Part shown: positions 1-9,572 of the stretch, one piece after another | Position numbering within the stretch: position 1 is the first letter of the stretch | Layout of the letters: each line of letters begins with the position of its first letter | Source of the DNA: Haplosporangium gracile | Lineage: Eukaryota; Mortierellomycota; Mortierellomycetes; Mortierellales; Mortierellaceae | Reading direction: 5' to 3' | NCBI GenBank assembly: GCA_015499985.1 | Contig: JAAAUF010000168.1 | Location: 1-20,480, forward strand | Length of the DNA stretch: 20,480 bases | Program-made: the position numbers and the translations under genes | Notes under the pieces: generated by a model | Seen by the model: the letters and a program-made list of their open reading frames with translations, nothing else | The model's database searches: none | What the model was told of the DNA's origin: nothing

Positions 1-51
<51 letters not shown>
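1..51. repeat. (TC)n microsatellite
   Basis: Perfect TC dinucleotide repeat, about 25 units, running from the first base of the window, so its true left end is not visible. It is the distal part of the pyrimidine-rich region upstream of the LRR gene at 616. Confidence 0.97.
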
Positions 52-53
<2 letters not shown>

Positions 54-116
54 AACAACAACTCGACAGTAAATACATCCACTTTCACTTTTCGACCAGA
101 TCGCTTCTTCTTCCTT

Positions 117-238
117 GTGAGTACAATGGACATCCATGGATTCATCCATTCCTTCTTCTTGCATGCGTGTTTTCAAACAAGCAGCAACCATACTACATAT
201 CATAGTAGCATATATTGAAATGAATGACTAACCATAAG
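117..238 (+). other. Possible 5'-UTR intron of the LRR gene
   Basis: A canonical donor GTGAGT lies at 117-122. A branch-like GACTAAC lies at 226-232 and an AG at 237-238, giving a 122-nt intron, close to the sizes of the well-supported introns elsewhere in the window. The branch-to-AG distance is short. There is no coding frame here to confirm it, so this rests only on splice-signal quality. Confidence 0.35.
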
Positions 239-615
239 GCTCTTCCCTCTCTCTTCTTTACCTCGGACCGTTATGATTCCTCTCATTTTTTTCTTATGTC
301 CTGGTGACATATTGGCCTCTACTTTACTCACACTCACCCACTCAAACACCTTCCTCCCCTCTTCTTCTTCCTTTTCGTCGTCGTCGTCGTCTTCCTCCAC
401 ACCAGCCACGACCTTGTCCTTGCCCTCTCCCTCCTCTTACCCCGCCTCTTACCCCGCCTCTTTCCCTCCACCACCATCTCATATTCATCCTGTACGACCA
501 CTCCTCTCCGACTCAACCCGTTATCAGATCCTCGCTACTTCCCTCGCGCCTTCATGCTCCTCCCGCGACTGAGCTCACCCCGTCGTCGTCTTTGAGCATC
601 CCGGTCGGTGGCATC
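239..615 (+). promoter_or_regulatory. Pyrimidine-rich leader of the LRR gene, with a 99-codon upstream ORF
   Basis: Strongly CT-rich on the coding strand, with TCG/TTC triplet runs near 360-400 and a short direct repeat (tcttaccccgcc, twice) near 436-460. An ATG at 273 opens a 99-codon frame that ends at 572, 43 nt before the main start. Its translation is only Ser/Pro low complexity, so it is more likely leader than protein. Whether it is in the mRNA depends on the transcription start, which cannot be read from the sequence. Confidence 0.5.
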
Positions 616-3600
616 ATGAGCATTCAGAAGGGCCGTTCAGCCTCTATCAAACTCAACAATAACCTCTATACCAGGCGTTCCACCTCCACCAACTCTTCTT
701 ATTCGTCTTCTTCATCGACAACTTCCACTGCTCTCCCTACTTCATCTGGATCTTCGTCGTCATCTCCTCTCTTGCCTTCTGCTCAATCAGATCATCTCCC
801 GATATCCTCTTCGCCAACTATGACGGCCGTTGTATTCTCCAAAGATTCAGCGCCAAAGATCTCGTCTTTGGAACGCTCAACAGCCGTGTATGCGCCTATC
901 GCTTCGGAAGGATGGACAGATATCGAAACATCCGACGGCGATGCCAAGGTCTTTGCGCCCACCCCCAGAACTATCCAATCTCGGGTCATGTCCGCATCTC
1001 CACCATCACCATCGCAAGCTCATGGTCACCACAGGAGCAATACCAGCAGCACCAATATCTATGCTAGCGCTCTACCACCGCGTCCTCCCACGTTCTCATC
1101 ATACTCAATATCAGCGGTAGTGTCATCTTCTGCCTCAACATCTCATCTATTTCCACAAGGCGCGTCTTCACGACGAACATCCGCTTCGTCGTCTTTTTCT
1201 TCCTCTTTGATGGCCAAACCCAAACCCAGCAGCTTCGACAACTCTTCTTCCCATTCTCATTCTCATCCTCAGCCTCACTCCCACACATCAAGCTCAATAA
1301 GCAGCCCCGACAACGGAGACGACGTGATGGATATCGAATCATGTATCGATAACCCTATCCTGGCACCCCTGGGTCGCCATGTCAACAAGAGAAGGACTCA
1401 CAGACGAGCCGACAAGGGCCACATCGACATCAACGTCGTGCCACCGACTTCGACGTCTACGTTTATTCAAGAACAAGAGCGCGAATCGCACGCCCCAGTG
1501 ACGTCTTTGATTCTACGTAGGAGAAGACTCGACTGTGCACAGCTCGACAGCTACCTCCAGAACCTGCAGCCGACGCTCGATCCACAGACCATGTCGATTC
1601 TTCAACCACCTCTCCTCCATTTGACTGAACTGGACCTGTCACGAAACCGTCTCGAGTCGCTTCCAGACCAAATTACTTCGCTTGTCCCCCACCTCAGCTA
1701 TTTGAATCTGTCGCATAACTTATTCACAGAGATCCCTCTTGAGCTCTGCCTGTTGACCGAGCTCCAAGTCCTCATCATGTCGCAGAACCGTATTCAAGGT
1801 CCTGTCCCCGACAAGATCTGCTCCCATCTCACACAACTCAAGACGCTCAAGCTCTGTGCCAACCAAATCACGTCACTGCCCGACTCCCTCGCGCATCTCA
1901 GCAAACTCGAATCCCTCTCAATGGGCTCTGTCTACGGCGGCAATCAACTGATGACCTTCCCTGCCGGCTGTGTCCGGTTCATGACATCCCTGCGTGAACT
2001 GGACCTCAGCCACAACAAGCTCCGCTTCCTCCCTGTCGATATTGGCCACCCCCACTCGCATTTGCGCCAGTTGGTCGCCTCTGACAACAAGTTGGAGGCC
2101 ATCCCCAAGTCGATTGGTCTCTGTCGCGAGCTGCGAAGCTTGAACCTCGGTCGTAATCAGCTCACCAGCCTGCCAACCGAGATTGCCGATCTCAAGCAGC
2201 TCGACACCCTTGACCTGAGCGAGAACTTGCTCTGTGTTATCCCAGGGGACGTGGCGGAGTTTTTGACAAAGACCACTCTCTTGCTGACGGGTAATCCCTT
2301 CACTCGAGGCTACTGTGACGCTAGCAGAAATCCTGTGAGCGAAATTGGTGGGCTGGGAGTCAATTACCCGTCAGATGAAGAGCGGTACTCGGCCGTCCTC
2401 AAAAGTCTTTCCAGGCGAGCGATCCTCAACTCTGCTGCTTCCTCTTCCGCCTCCCATACTCCCACGCTGGTCCATCCCGGCGGACCAAGGGAGTCGCCTC
2501 GACTGGCCCCCACCGCTGGTAGTGATACCGATCATGGCTACGAGATGGATCAAGATGAGAGGTTGGATTATCATTTGTATTATACCCGCCATTCCCTGTC
2601 ATCGAGACCCCCGTCGCGCGCAGAGTCTATCAACAGCTTGAATGAGGGGGGAGCCACTGGCAGCGACTATGGCAGCTCTCATGGTGGCTCGTGGATGGAC
2701 TCATATGGTTCTGGCGCCGGCACATCGACGCCAAGGGTCAACGTCGAAGCCGTAGTCTCGGACATTGATTCGTTCTTTGACTACATCCCTTCTTCGTTGG
2801 CCACCAGCACCAACACCACAGTCACGACAGCGATCTCTTCAAGTTCCTTGACGGTGGAGCCGTCTATCTTTGACAGCACACTTTCAGGTTCGTCGTCGTC
2901 AGCTTCGAGTCAACCACCGCTGTCTGCCCCTGTTGTGGCACTCGGATCTCCTCCCTCACCCGATGCAGCTGAGGAACCGACCCAGTCCCAAGATTATGCC
3001 GTGACAATGCCGCAGTACCACAGCGACACTCCTTTCCAAGGTGGGCGGCCTGTGGCCTCATCTGCACCCAGCTTCTTTCCAACTTTGAAGGAACTGGCTG
3101 CGAGAGCACTTCTCCATGGAGGCAAGCCCCTGCCACCCGACTACATCCCTGAGCCAATCATTGACTACTTGCAACCTGGAGCAAGACCCTGCGCGTGGTG
3201 TCGGAGACCTTACGTCAAAGAATGGGTTAGCTCTGTCCGTGTCAAGTCCTATCTCGGCCACCCTGCTGTCGCCAGACGTGTCCGCTTCTGCTCAGTAGCC
3301 TGCTGGCAGTCAGCTAGTGCACAGCTCGAAGACGAGGAGGCCTCTGGACTCGCTACCCTTGTGACATCTCCAGGGGCGACGACAGGTCATCTCCCTCCTG
3401 TGGTGGCGGTCCACTGTGCGGGTAGCGACAACCAAGACGATGAGAAGTCCCCAAGTCTGCTCGACTCATCCTTTCCTTCACCGACGACACCTTTGGGCTC
3501 GTCCATGTCTCGTCTCGACGCGATGATGCAGGGGATGAAGGTTTGCAAGGGAGGACAGACGTATTGGCCTGTAATTGTACGCGAGCGACGTACACCGACA

Positions 3601-3723
3601 CCTCCTCCCATCCAGCACACTGTTGATTCTACGGGATCGATTGCGCCCATTACCCAAGTCAGCAAGCGAGACACAAGCGTTTGTTCTGGTCGCTGTCTTG
3701 GTGGTAGCGTATGCGAGTGGTAA
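616..3723 (+). CDS. Leucine-rich-repeat protein with C-terminal cysteine-pair module
   Basis: Single open frame of 1035 aa. The start at 616 is the first ATG in frame and has A at -3. Residues 1 to about 290 are Ser/Thr/Pro/His-rich and probably disordered. Residues about 300-562 hold nine or so typical LRRs (LxxLxLSxNxLxxLP, for example LTELDLSRNRLESLP near residue 336). A second disordered stretch follows. Near residue 859 there is a conserved-looking module with Cys859, Cys862, Cys892 and Cys896 (CxxC, 29 residues, CxxxC), which could bind a metal. LRR proteins of this kind are usually cytoplasmic scaffolds; no catalytic domain is seen, and I cannot assign a named orthologue. The tail after residue 985 is uncertain: an intron of about 82-88 nt (GT at 3571 or 3577, AG at 3657-3658) would switch to a frame with a hydrophobic C-terminus ending at 3844. 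The gene is convergent with the next one. Confidence 0.9.
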   Translation: MSIQKGRSASIKLNNNLYTRRSTSTNSSYSSSSSTTSTALPTSSGSSSSSPLLPSAQSDHLPISSSPTMTAVVFSKDSAPKISSLERSTAVYAPIASEGWTDIETSDGDAKVFAPTPRTIQSRVMSASPPSPSQAHGHHRSNTSSTNIYASALPPRPPTFSSYSISAVVSSSASTSHLFPQGASSRRTSASSSFSSSLMAKPKPSSFDNSSSHSHSHPQPHSHTSSSISSPDNGDDVMDIESCIDNPILAPLGRHVNKRRTHRRADKGHIDINVVPPTSTSTFIQEQERESHAPVTSLILRRRRLDCAQLDSYLQNLQPTLDPQTMSILQPPLLHLTELDLSRNRLESLPDQITSLVPHLSYLNLSHNLFTEIPLELCLLTELQVLIMSQNRIQGPVPDKICSHLTQLKTLKLCANQITSLPDSLAHLSKLESLSMGSVYGGNQLMTFPAGCVRFMTSLRELDLSHNKLRFLPVDIGHPHSHLRQLVASDNKLEAIPKSIGLCRELRSLNLGRNQLTSLPTEIADLKQLDTLDLSENLLCVIPGDVAEFLTKTTLLLTGNPFTRGYCDASRNPVSEIGGLGVNYPSDEERYSAVLKSLSRRAILNSAASSSASHTPTLVHPGGPRESPRLAPTAGSDTDHGYEMDQDERLDYHLYYTRHSLSSRPPSRAESINSLNEGGATGSDYGSSHGGSWMDSYGSGAGTSTPRVNVEAVVSDIDSFFDYIPSSLATSTNTTVTTAISSSSLTVEPSIFDSTLSGSSSSASSQPPLSAPVVALGSPPSPDAAEEPTQSQDYAVTMPQYHSDTPFQGGRPVASSAPSFFPTLKELAARALLHGGKPLPPDYIPEPIIDYLQPGARPCAWCRRPYVKEWVSSVRVKSYLGHPAVARRVRFCSVACWQSASAQLEDEEASGLATLVTSPGATTGHLPPVVAVHCAGSDNQDDEKSPSLLDSSFPSPTTPLGSSMSRLDAMMQGMKVCKGGQTYWPVIVRERRTPTPPPIQHTVDSTGSIAPITQVSKRDTSVCSGRCLGGSVCEW

Positions 3724-3886
3724 CTGGCTACTCGTCAATCATCCCTTCTTTTTAGTAATTTTTTTTTTTTTGTTTTTTTTTTCTTCACATGCAACACATC
3801 AGACAAGCACCAATCTGTACCACTCTCTCTGTACCATAGCCTAAAGCGCAACTACCACATACATAAATACAAACAATGGCAAAAGT

Positions 3887-3912
3887 AAACAAACAAACAA
3901 ACAAACAAACAA
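3887..3912 (+). repeat. (AAAC)6 tetranucleotide microsatellite
   Basis: Six perfect AAAC units followed by AA, in the 3' flank of the LRR gene. Such repeats are length-variable and could serve as a strain marker. Confidence 0.95.
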
Positions 3913-4191
3913 TACCGAGATGCATTTGTCCGAATTCCGAAAGGGGCCAATGTTTATCTGATCTTTTATTGATGTGTCTGGGAGGGAGCGCTTTGATTCT
4001 TTTTTTTTTTCCGCCTCTGTTTGGATCTGATAAAGGGACAAGGTGTACCACGGGCCAAATGGCAAGTGGCAGTAAGCAAAGAGGACAAAGGGTGAAAATA
4101 AGGGTATGCTTGTTGTTATTATTGGGCTTGACTAAGGTCTCTAAGGATAGAGGAACAAAGAAGGAAGAAAAAGAAAAGGGAAGAGAGGAGG

Positions 4192-4344
4192 CTATTGGTG
4201 CTCAAGGTAGAAGGCTCGCAGGGCATTTTCCATCCAGACAACGTATTGCATACCAGAATTCATCGCCGGTGAGGTTTCACCAACCAATCCCACAAGGTGC
4301 TTGTATTTGCTCAAAGTCTGAGCCCAGGTGCTCGTGTTTATCAA
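4192..4344 (-). other. Exon-like minus-strand coding segment (unassigned)
   Basis: After a good acceptor (TGTCTTTAG, minus strand, ending at 4345), the frame from 4344 runs 50 codons to a TAG at 4194-4192. Codon choice (GCC, AAG, TAC, CAC, ACC, CTG, TTC) resembles the certain genes in the window, and the peptide looks natural, with a helix-like end around YVVWMENALRAFYLEHQ. There is no ATG-led ORF of its own, so it would be a terminal exon. A donor-like GTGAGA about 110 nt upstream fits a normal intron length, but no frame I tried joins convincingly. It could be a last exon of a small gene, an alternative 3' exon, a relic, or chance. I do not recognise the family. Confidence 0.28.
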
Positions 4345-4741
4345 CTAAAGACAATGATTCAAACTCCACATCTGACGACGATGCCATTAAAGAGGCAGTA
4401 GCGGACTCAGCATGTAAGAAGCGCTTGGTCCAAAAAGACGCCCTCTCTTTCTCTCACATCCTAGTTTCGCTTTCTCCGTTGCTTTTCTCCGAAGCGGGCA
4501 CGGTCGTACAAATATCAAGAACACAACCGTCGTCTTTACTTTTTTTTTTGTCTTCCGTCGAAAACAGGCTTTCTCTCCCCTCGATAACCTTCCGTCTAGT
4601 CGTATTCTTTTGTGGACATTACACAAAGGAGGCTGAAAGTATAAAACCAAAAGAGAAAAAAAAAAACACGGATGATAATTATTTGACAGGGTGTGTTGAA
4701 AAGTGAAAGACTAGATTATGTGCATTAAGTTATGTACGAGC

Positions 4742-7700
4742 TCATGCTCCCATGTCATGGACATCCTGGGCAGCTTCCTTCGGATATGACAGCTCGACCG
4801 CTCTCTTCAGCCAGCCCATATACGCAGCAGTATCTTCCCGGATAGGCTCAACAGCAAGATGTTCCTCCATGAGTACCAAATCCCAATCAGACATGCCACC
4901 AAACAACGACTTTGACGACGACGCTGCTTCAACAGCCTCAGCCTCGAAACCTTGATCATCACTCCTCTTCTTGAATCCAAAGCCCATTCCAGTAAGGCTG
5001 AACTCAATCTTCAAGAACACGCCGACCTTGTCCTGGGCATAAGTGATTCCAGCCTCGTATCCAGCACCCTTGTTCCCGTCCACGGTCGCGATAATCTTGG
5101 CCGTCAAGTCAACATAGACCATGGCGCCTGTGAGAACACCAAGGTTGGCGGGGATGAACCGAGTGATCATGAACATCCAGAAATCGTACGATGACGCGAT
5201 TTGGACCTTGACCATGGGGGAGGTGTCGACGCCGTTGGGTTTGATTGGGAAGGTCTGGATGACATTGATGCTTCCAAAGGGGTAGGCTTGCCAGAATACG
5301 TCTGCGGCGAGGCTGTGGATCCAAAGGGTGACAGGGAGAGGGTTCAGGATCTGGACTTGGAGCATGACTTCGTTGGTGCTAAGGAACTGACCCACAGACG
5401 TGTTTCCACCGCCTCCGACAATGAGTTTTGGTGGAGGGTTCATTCCAGGAACCATACTTGACATCTTGAGGTTTTCCATAATAGGCGCCAGTGAGACGAT
5501 GGGACTTGAGCTGGCGTCGCCGTAGATGGATGCTGCGAAGTTGGCGCCCTTGATGTACTGCGTAAAGAAGGCGTCGCGGAAGGCGGGGTCCTTGGGCATG
5601 AAATGAACTTGAGCCTGAAGAGGATTCGCCCCGGGGGCAAGGCGAAGGTTGGGGATAAGGACGTCTCCGATATAGGCGGTCATGTTTTGGACAGAGGCAA
5701 TGATGTGCAAGGTTGCTGGCCCTGCTTCGACAGTAAAGATGGAAGGGTTGGGGATGTTGACGGTCGCGTTTAAGATGACATAGTCCACCGTCGATCCGGC
5801 AACCACGATCCCGTTGAGTTCTGGCTTCATCTTGCCAAAGTTGATACCCTGCAGCGCCAAACTGGTGTTAAAGGGGACAGTAATGTTGACGTTGCCTAGA
5901 GCGGTCGAGGCTGCGCTCTTGGCACTTCCCAGGATATCAAATGTGGCCGAGTCCTGCTGGGTAACTGCAATCAAAAAGTCCGCAAAGGCGTCACGAGCTT
6001 GAGGTTGGATGGGCATCGAGGAGGTTGGTAATGTGAACGAAATGTTATTGTGAGCCAAGTCGGACGAGGTTTGGTTCCAGACTGCAGTTGTGATATCGGC
6101 GATGGGCGTGCTCTTATATCCGAGAGTCAAGAGTGGTTCGTAGATACTGGTGATGTTGAGTGTCATGTTAAAGGGCAGTTGGAAGACAGCGCTGATACCA
6201 GGCGAGGCGACGATAGGAGCCCAAGGCTGGTCGGGCGTCATCTTCAAGTTTAATCCTGCAATGCTGATCTGTTTAATAAAGTTCAACGGTGACGGTGGCA
6301 GCGAGGGAATGGACATTTTGGTTGAAGTAATGGCGGTCGTGATCCAAGAGACAGGGTGGACACCATCGGGGAGGACAGAGACACCCTGACCGTAGGCAGT
6401 GGTAGGGATGTTGGCAAGGTAATTGGATACCATTGACGAGAGTTCCTGGAGAGCAATAGGATCAGTCTGTCGAAGAATGGTGCCTTCCAAATGTAAGATG
6501 GTCTCCTGACCGCCGACGAGTCTGACATTCCTGGCAGTGATCCTGCCAAGGTATGCGGTCTTGAGCTTCATGTCGAGCTCCATGGTGCCGAGTGAGATGC
6601 CGATGGGTGAAGAGTTGGGGATTGAGACCTGGATCGAAGCCAAGGCTCCTGCTCCGTTAGGGGCATCCGATGGGATGTCGAATGCAAGAATCTTTAGGTT
6701 TGCGAAATTGCTTAATCCTAGTTTTTGGATATAGGCACAGACAAATGTATGCTTCCTTATGTTAGCGAAGAGAACATTTTGATGCATATGAGCACAGTTG
6801 AAGGAACAATGTACAGTATGAAGACAGAGATATGGACTTTACCGCTGAGGGTCAAGGACTTGTCCATGGTGAGGTTCTTGACGGTTCTGCCAATAACGGA
6901 GACGTTGATGGTGGCCTTCATGTTCCAGACAAACGTGTTCGCTGCCATCTAACAAGAAGGAAAATGATAGACCCAAAAGTCAAAGCGAATTTTTATCATG
7001 AGGGACCGTTGTTTATGTTAGGTGGCGAATGGGTCCACAAGAGTATTATTTCCATTATCCACTATATAAGACACATAGAAAAAAAAATAATGTTGTGCTG
7101 TTGCGAGCCTTACGGAGACTCTTTTTCGCACTGCACAGTCAGTCCAGTCCCACAAGGTCAATCACTCTCTTCAAAAACTCCTCCTTCGTTTGATGGCCAA
7201 GGTGACAAAGAACGATTATTCCTTGTAGACATGCGTAAAGAACGCTCACTCACCATGACTTTAGCAAACTCGCCAAACAGCACCGGATCCGTGATCTGAA
7301 AGGTCGTCGCCTGCGTAAATTCTGCTTTGGTGAACGCCTTCTTCTCAATGATGCCCAAGGACATTTGTCCTACCTTGGGAGTTTGACCGCCAGCGCCATC
7401 TCTAACCCAAAACACCTGAGCAGGCTCCAAAAACTCGACCGTGGCCGCAAATAACGAAGGAATGCCCTCGATAGCAGCGTGGACCGAGACCTGGACAGAT
7501 GTCTCCTGAGGGTTGGTCATGTTCATCTGAAGAATGTTCATGGTGCTGCCGTTAATCATTGCCTGGGCAACCTTGGGGAGGATGACGATCAACAGAAGGG
7601 GTATAAAGATGCCCAAAAAGACCACTGTCGATATGAGGCAAAACACCCAGAACCTGCGACGACAGTAAAAAGGCCGTTGATGGGGTCGGATCGAACTCTT

Positions 7701-8003
7701 GTATTCGTAGCCCTGGAAGGACTCATGGTCGTTACTGTCCGTATCCTCGCTACCACTGATACCCTTCCTTTCCAGAATGAGTGTGGACCTTTGTGAGTTG
7801 GATGCGAGGAGTTTTTCTTTCCTGCTGCTATTGTTGCTGCAATTCCAAGAATTGTTGGATGAAGATGTGGAGGGGGAAGGTGAGGATTTGCGCCCAGACC
7901 GAGTCGGACCTGAATTATTTGGCGCTAGGTCCTGATACTCTGTCTCATCCTCACGATAAGGCATTTCGGACGAGTCGATATTGTGTTTCTTTAACTGCCC
8001 CAT
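4742..8003 (-). CDS. DUF3712-family single-pass membrane protein (vacuolar Tag1-like)
   Basis: Three exons on the minus strand: 8003-7254, 6948-6843 and 6717-4742, giving 943 aa. Donors are GTGAGT and GTAAAG; acceptors are TTGTTAG and AACTAG. Introns are 305 and 125 nt, and all phases match. The start is the first in-frame ATG (MGQLKKHN). Residues 1-117 are a polar cytosolic arm ending in a basic patch (CRRRF). A transmembrane helix spans about 118-142, suggesting a type II topology. The rest is beta-rich with many N-x-S/T sites, as expected in a lumen. The region around the two splice joins (about 240-340) reads like DUF3712: FGEFAKVM, NTFVWNMK, LTLSG, VSIPNSSP. Related modules recur further on (NATVNIPNPS; LQVQILNPLPV). 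The family includes the yeast vacuolar membrane protein Tag1/YLR173W. A vacuolar or endomembrane location is inferred from this; the exact role is unknown. Confidence 0.88.
6949..7253 (-). other. Unusually long first intron of the DUF3712 gene
   Basis: 305 nt, against 86-220 nt for the other coding introns in the window. The donor is GTGAGT at 7253-7248 and the acceptor TTGTTAG ends at 6949; the flanking exons join in phase 0. I looked for C/D box or H/ACA snoRNA signals and saw no convincing set, and no conserved coding frame continues through it. Confidence 0.75.
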
Positions 8004-8460
8004 GATCGAGATAGAAAGGGAAGGGAGGGAGTGGAGGGATGTGCGCTGTTTGTTGAGTATGAATAGGGGCGCAGGGGTTGTGGGATCAAAGAGCTGGGAG
8101 AAGGGATCTGTTGGATGGTTGGAACGTGAAGAAAGGTACAAAGGCGTGCGAGAAAAGAGGAGTTGATGGGTGGCCAAAGAGGAAGTGGTGGAATGGGATG
8201 GAATGAGGAGGAACAGGGAAAGGGTCTTTGTTCAGTAGGGCATTAGGTGGTGAGGAAGAGGATAGAGAAAAAAGTAGACGAAGGAAAGAAATGCTTCAAG
8301 GACGAGGTGGCTGAAGGAGAGATGAGAGAGGACGGGATGGGAGGGGAGGGAGGGGAGGAGAAGGGGACGGAGGTGGAGGTGGAGAGAAAGGGAGAAGAAA
8401 AGAAGAAAAGGAGGAGGAGCAGGAGGAGGAAGAAGAAAAGGCATAATGGACGACGGGGAA
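8004..8460 (-). promoter_or_regulatory. Pyrimidine-rich upstream leader of the DUF3712 gene
   Basis: Very purine-rich on +, so pyrimidine-rich on the coding strand. It is densest at 8243-8460, with long runs of AG/GGA/GAA. Open frames here are compositional artefacts rich in Lys/Glu/Arg or Ser/Leu/Phe. The most likely content is 5' leader and core promoter. No clear TATA box could be fixed. Confidence 0.5.
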
Positions 8461-9148
8461 AAAAAAGGAGATCGAAATGTAATCTTAAGTGATCGAAATC
8501 GACGGTCGTTCCTCTTTCATTATTTTGGTTGATGTCAAGAAAAAGGAACAAGGGGGGTTCAGAAGGGCAGAAGGAAAGTAGAGCCCTTCCCTTCCGTTGC
8601 ATCGTTCACCCGCTCACTGTCCACCGTTGTGGTAATGGAGAACCAATGTACCTGGCGACAGGTACTCTTGAGATTGCGGGCAGAAGCATGTGCCTCTTTT
8701 ATTTTTCTGTTTGTAGGTAACTGTATATGGATGTGGATGTGTCAAAATAGAGCATAGATGGGCTCAGACCATGTTCATCACCCTTCCTTCGTCCTTCTTT
8801 CCTTCTTGTTTTTATGAGTGTTTACAGAAGCAGAAAGATGGGAGCACGCTGTACTCCCACGCCGATAATCGTACGATCACTCTTTTCACACACACACATA
8901 CCTCACATTCCCTTTAGCTCTCACACGCTCCACACGTTGGGGTCTTCCAACTTCACTTTTGTTCGTGGCCATAATCACCACCTCAATCCAACACACTCAT
9001 GCATGCATGCCAATCATGTAGAATGGCGTAAAATAAAGCGGCGCTTTTATTTCTCATCGATATTTACACCTCCACCTGACATTCCTCTAGTTTTGTCCAT
9101 CCCAATACATAATACCCCCGCTTCTCAAAACCGTACTGTACTTTCGTA

Positions 9149-9165
9149 TTTTTTTTTTTTTTTTT
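9149..9165 (+). repeat. T17 homopolymer
   Basis: Seventeen consecutive T followed by GCAGC. It is intergenic and probably length-variable. It resembles a polypyrimidine-AG acceptor, but no exon is evident after it. Confidence 0.95.
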
Positions 9166-9519
9166 GCAGCAAGGGAACATACCTCTTCAGCATAGCTCAA
9201 ATCTACAACCTTCACAAGATATGGTGCAACTCGCAAGAGATCAAAACTTCTAGTATAGGAGGAGAAAAAGAACGTAAATAAGGGTGTGATACCCATTGTA
9301 CTCTTATTTAGTAACAACATATCGCAGATACATATGCTTTCCAACTTTTGTTTTTCTCCCCCGTTTTGGGCCTCCGGCCTCTTCTTCTGTTCGTCGTTCT
9401 TCTCATTCCTTCATCATGCATGTGCGTATGTTGAAATTTTTTATGAGCAAGAAACATAAAAAAAAAAGCCAATTCTCTCTTTGTTGTTAGGTATATGCAT
9501 GATTAACTCGAATACGAAA

Positions 9520-9572
9520 GATAGGTCAAGTAGAAGGGAGATCTTGACCCATGCAGTACCTATCTCTTTTTT
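9520..9572 (+). other. Nested inverted repeat followed by T6
   Basis: GGTCAAG (9524-9530) pairs with CTTGACC (9543-9549) around a 12-nt loop. GATAGGT (9520-9526) is also complementary to ACCTATC (9558-9564), so two overlapping stems compete or stack. A T6 run at 9567-9572 follows closely, as after a Pol III transcript. No good internal promoter box is visible upstream. It may be a structured RNA, a protein-binding palindrome, or chance. Confidence 0.3.

Larger units (their letters stand above)
3724..4741. other. Convergent intergenic region between the LRR and DUF3712 genes
   Basis: Holds the 3' ends of two converging genes. It opens with T-rich tracts (T13-G-T10 at 3759-3782), followed by an (AAAC)n repeat, a T run near 4000 and a purine tract near 4140-4190. 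A 276-codon ATG frame spans 3876-4706 on + and reads across the homopolymers. It shows no recognisable domain and looks compositionally unlike a real protein. On - there is a short exon-like frame at 4192-4344, listed separately. Confidence 0.6.

Noticed and set aside
304..615. Extension of the LRR protein upstream of Met 616
   Set aside because: The frame is open but has no ATG before 616, and the translation is CT-rich leader (Pro/Ser/Leu/Arg low complexity).
6949..7253. snoRNA in the 305-nt intron
   Set aside because: ATGATA and CTGAC strings occur, but in the wrong order and spacing for C/D boxes, and no H/ACA hairpins were evident.
6832..7299. 155-codon frame on + opposite the DUF3712 gene
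   Set aside because: It is antisense to exon 2 and the introns of a well-supported gene and has no recognisable domain.
8814..9281. 155-codon frame on + in the large gap
   Set aside because: It reads through the T17 homopolymer and CA-rich DNA; the translation is His/Ser/Phe-rich without any domain.
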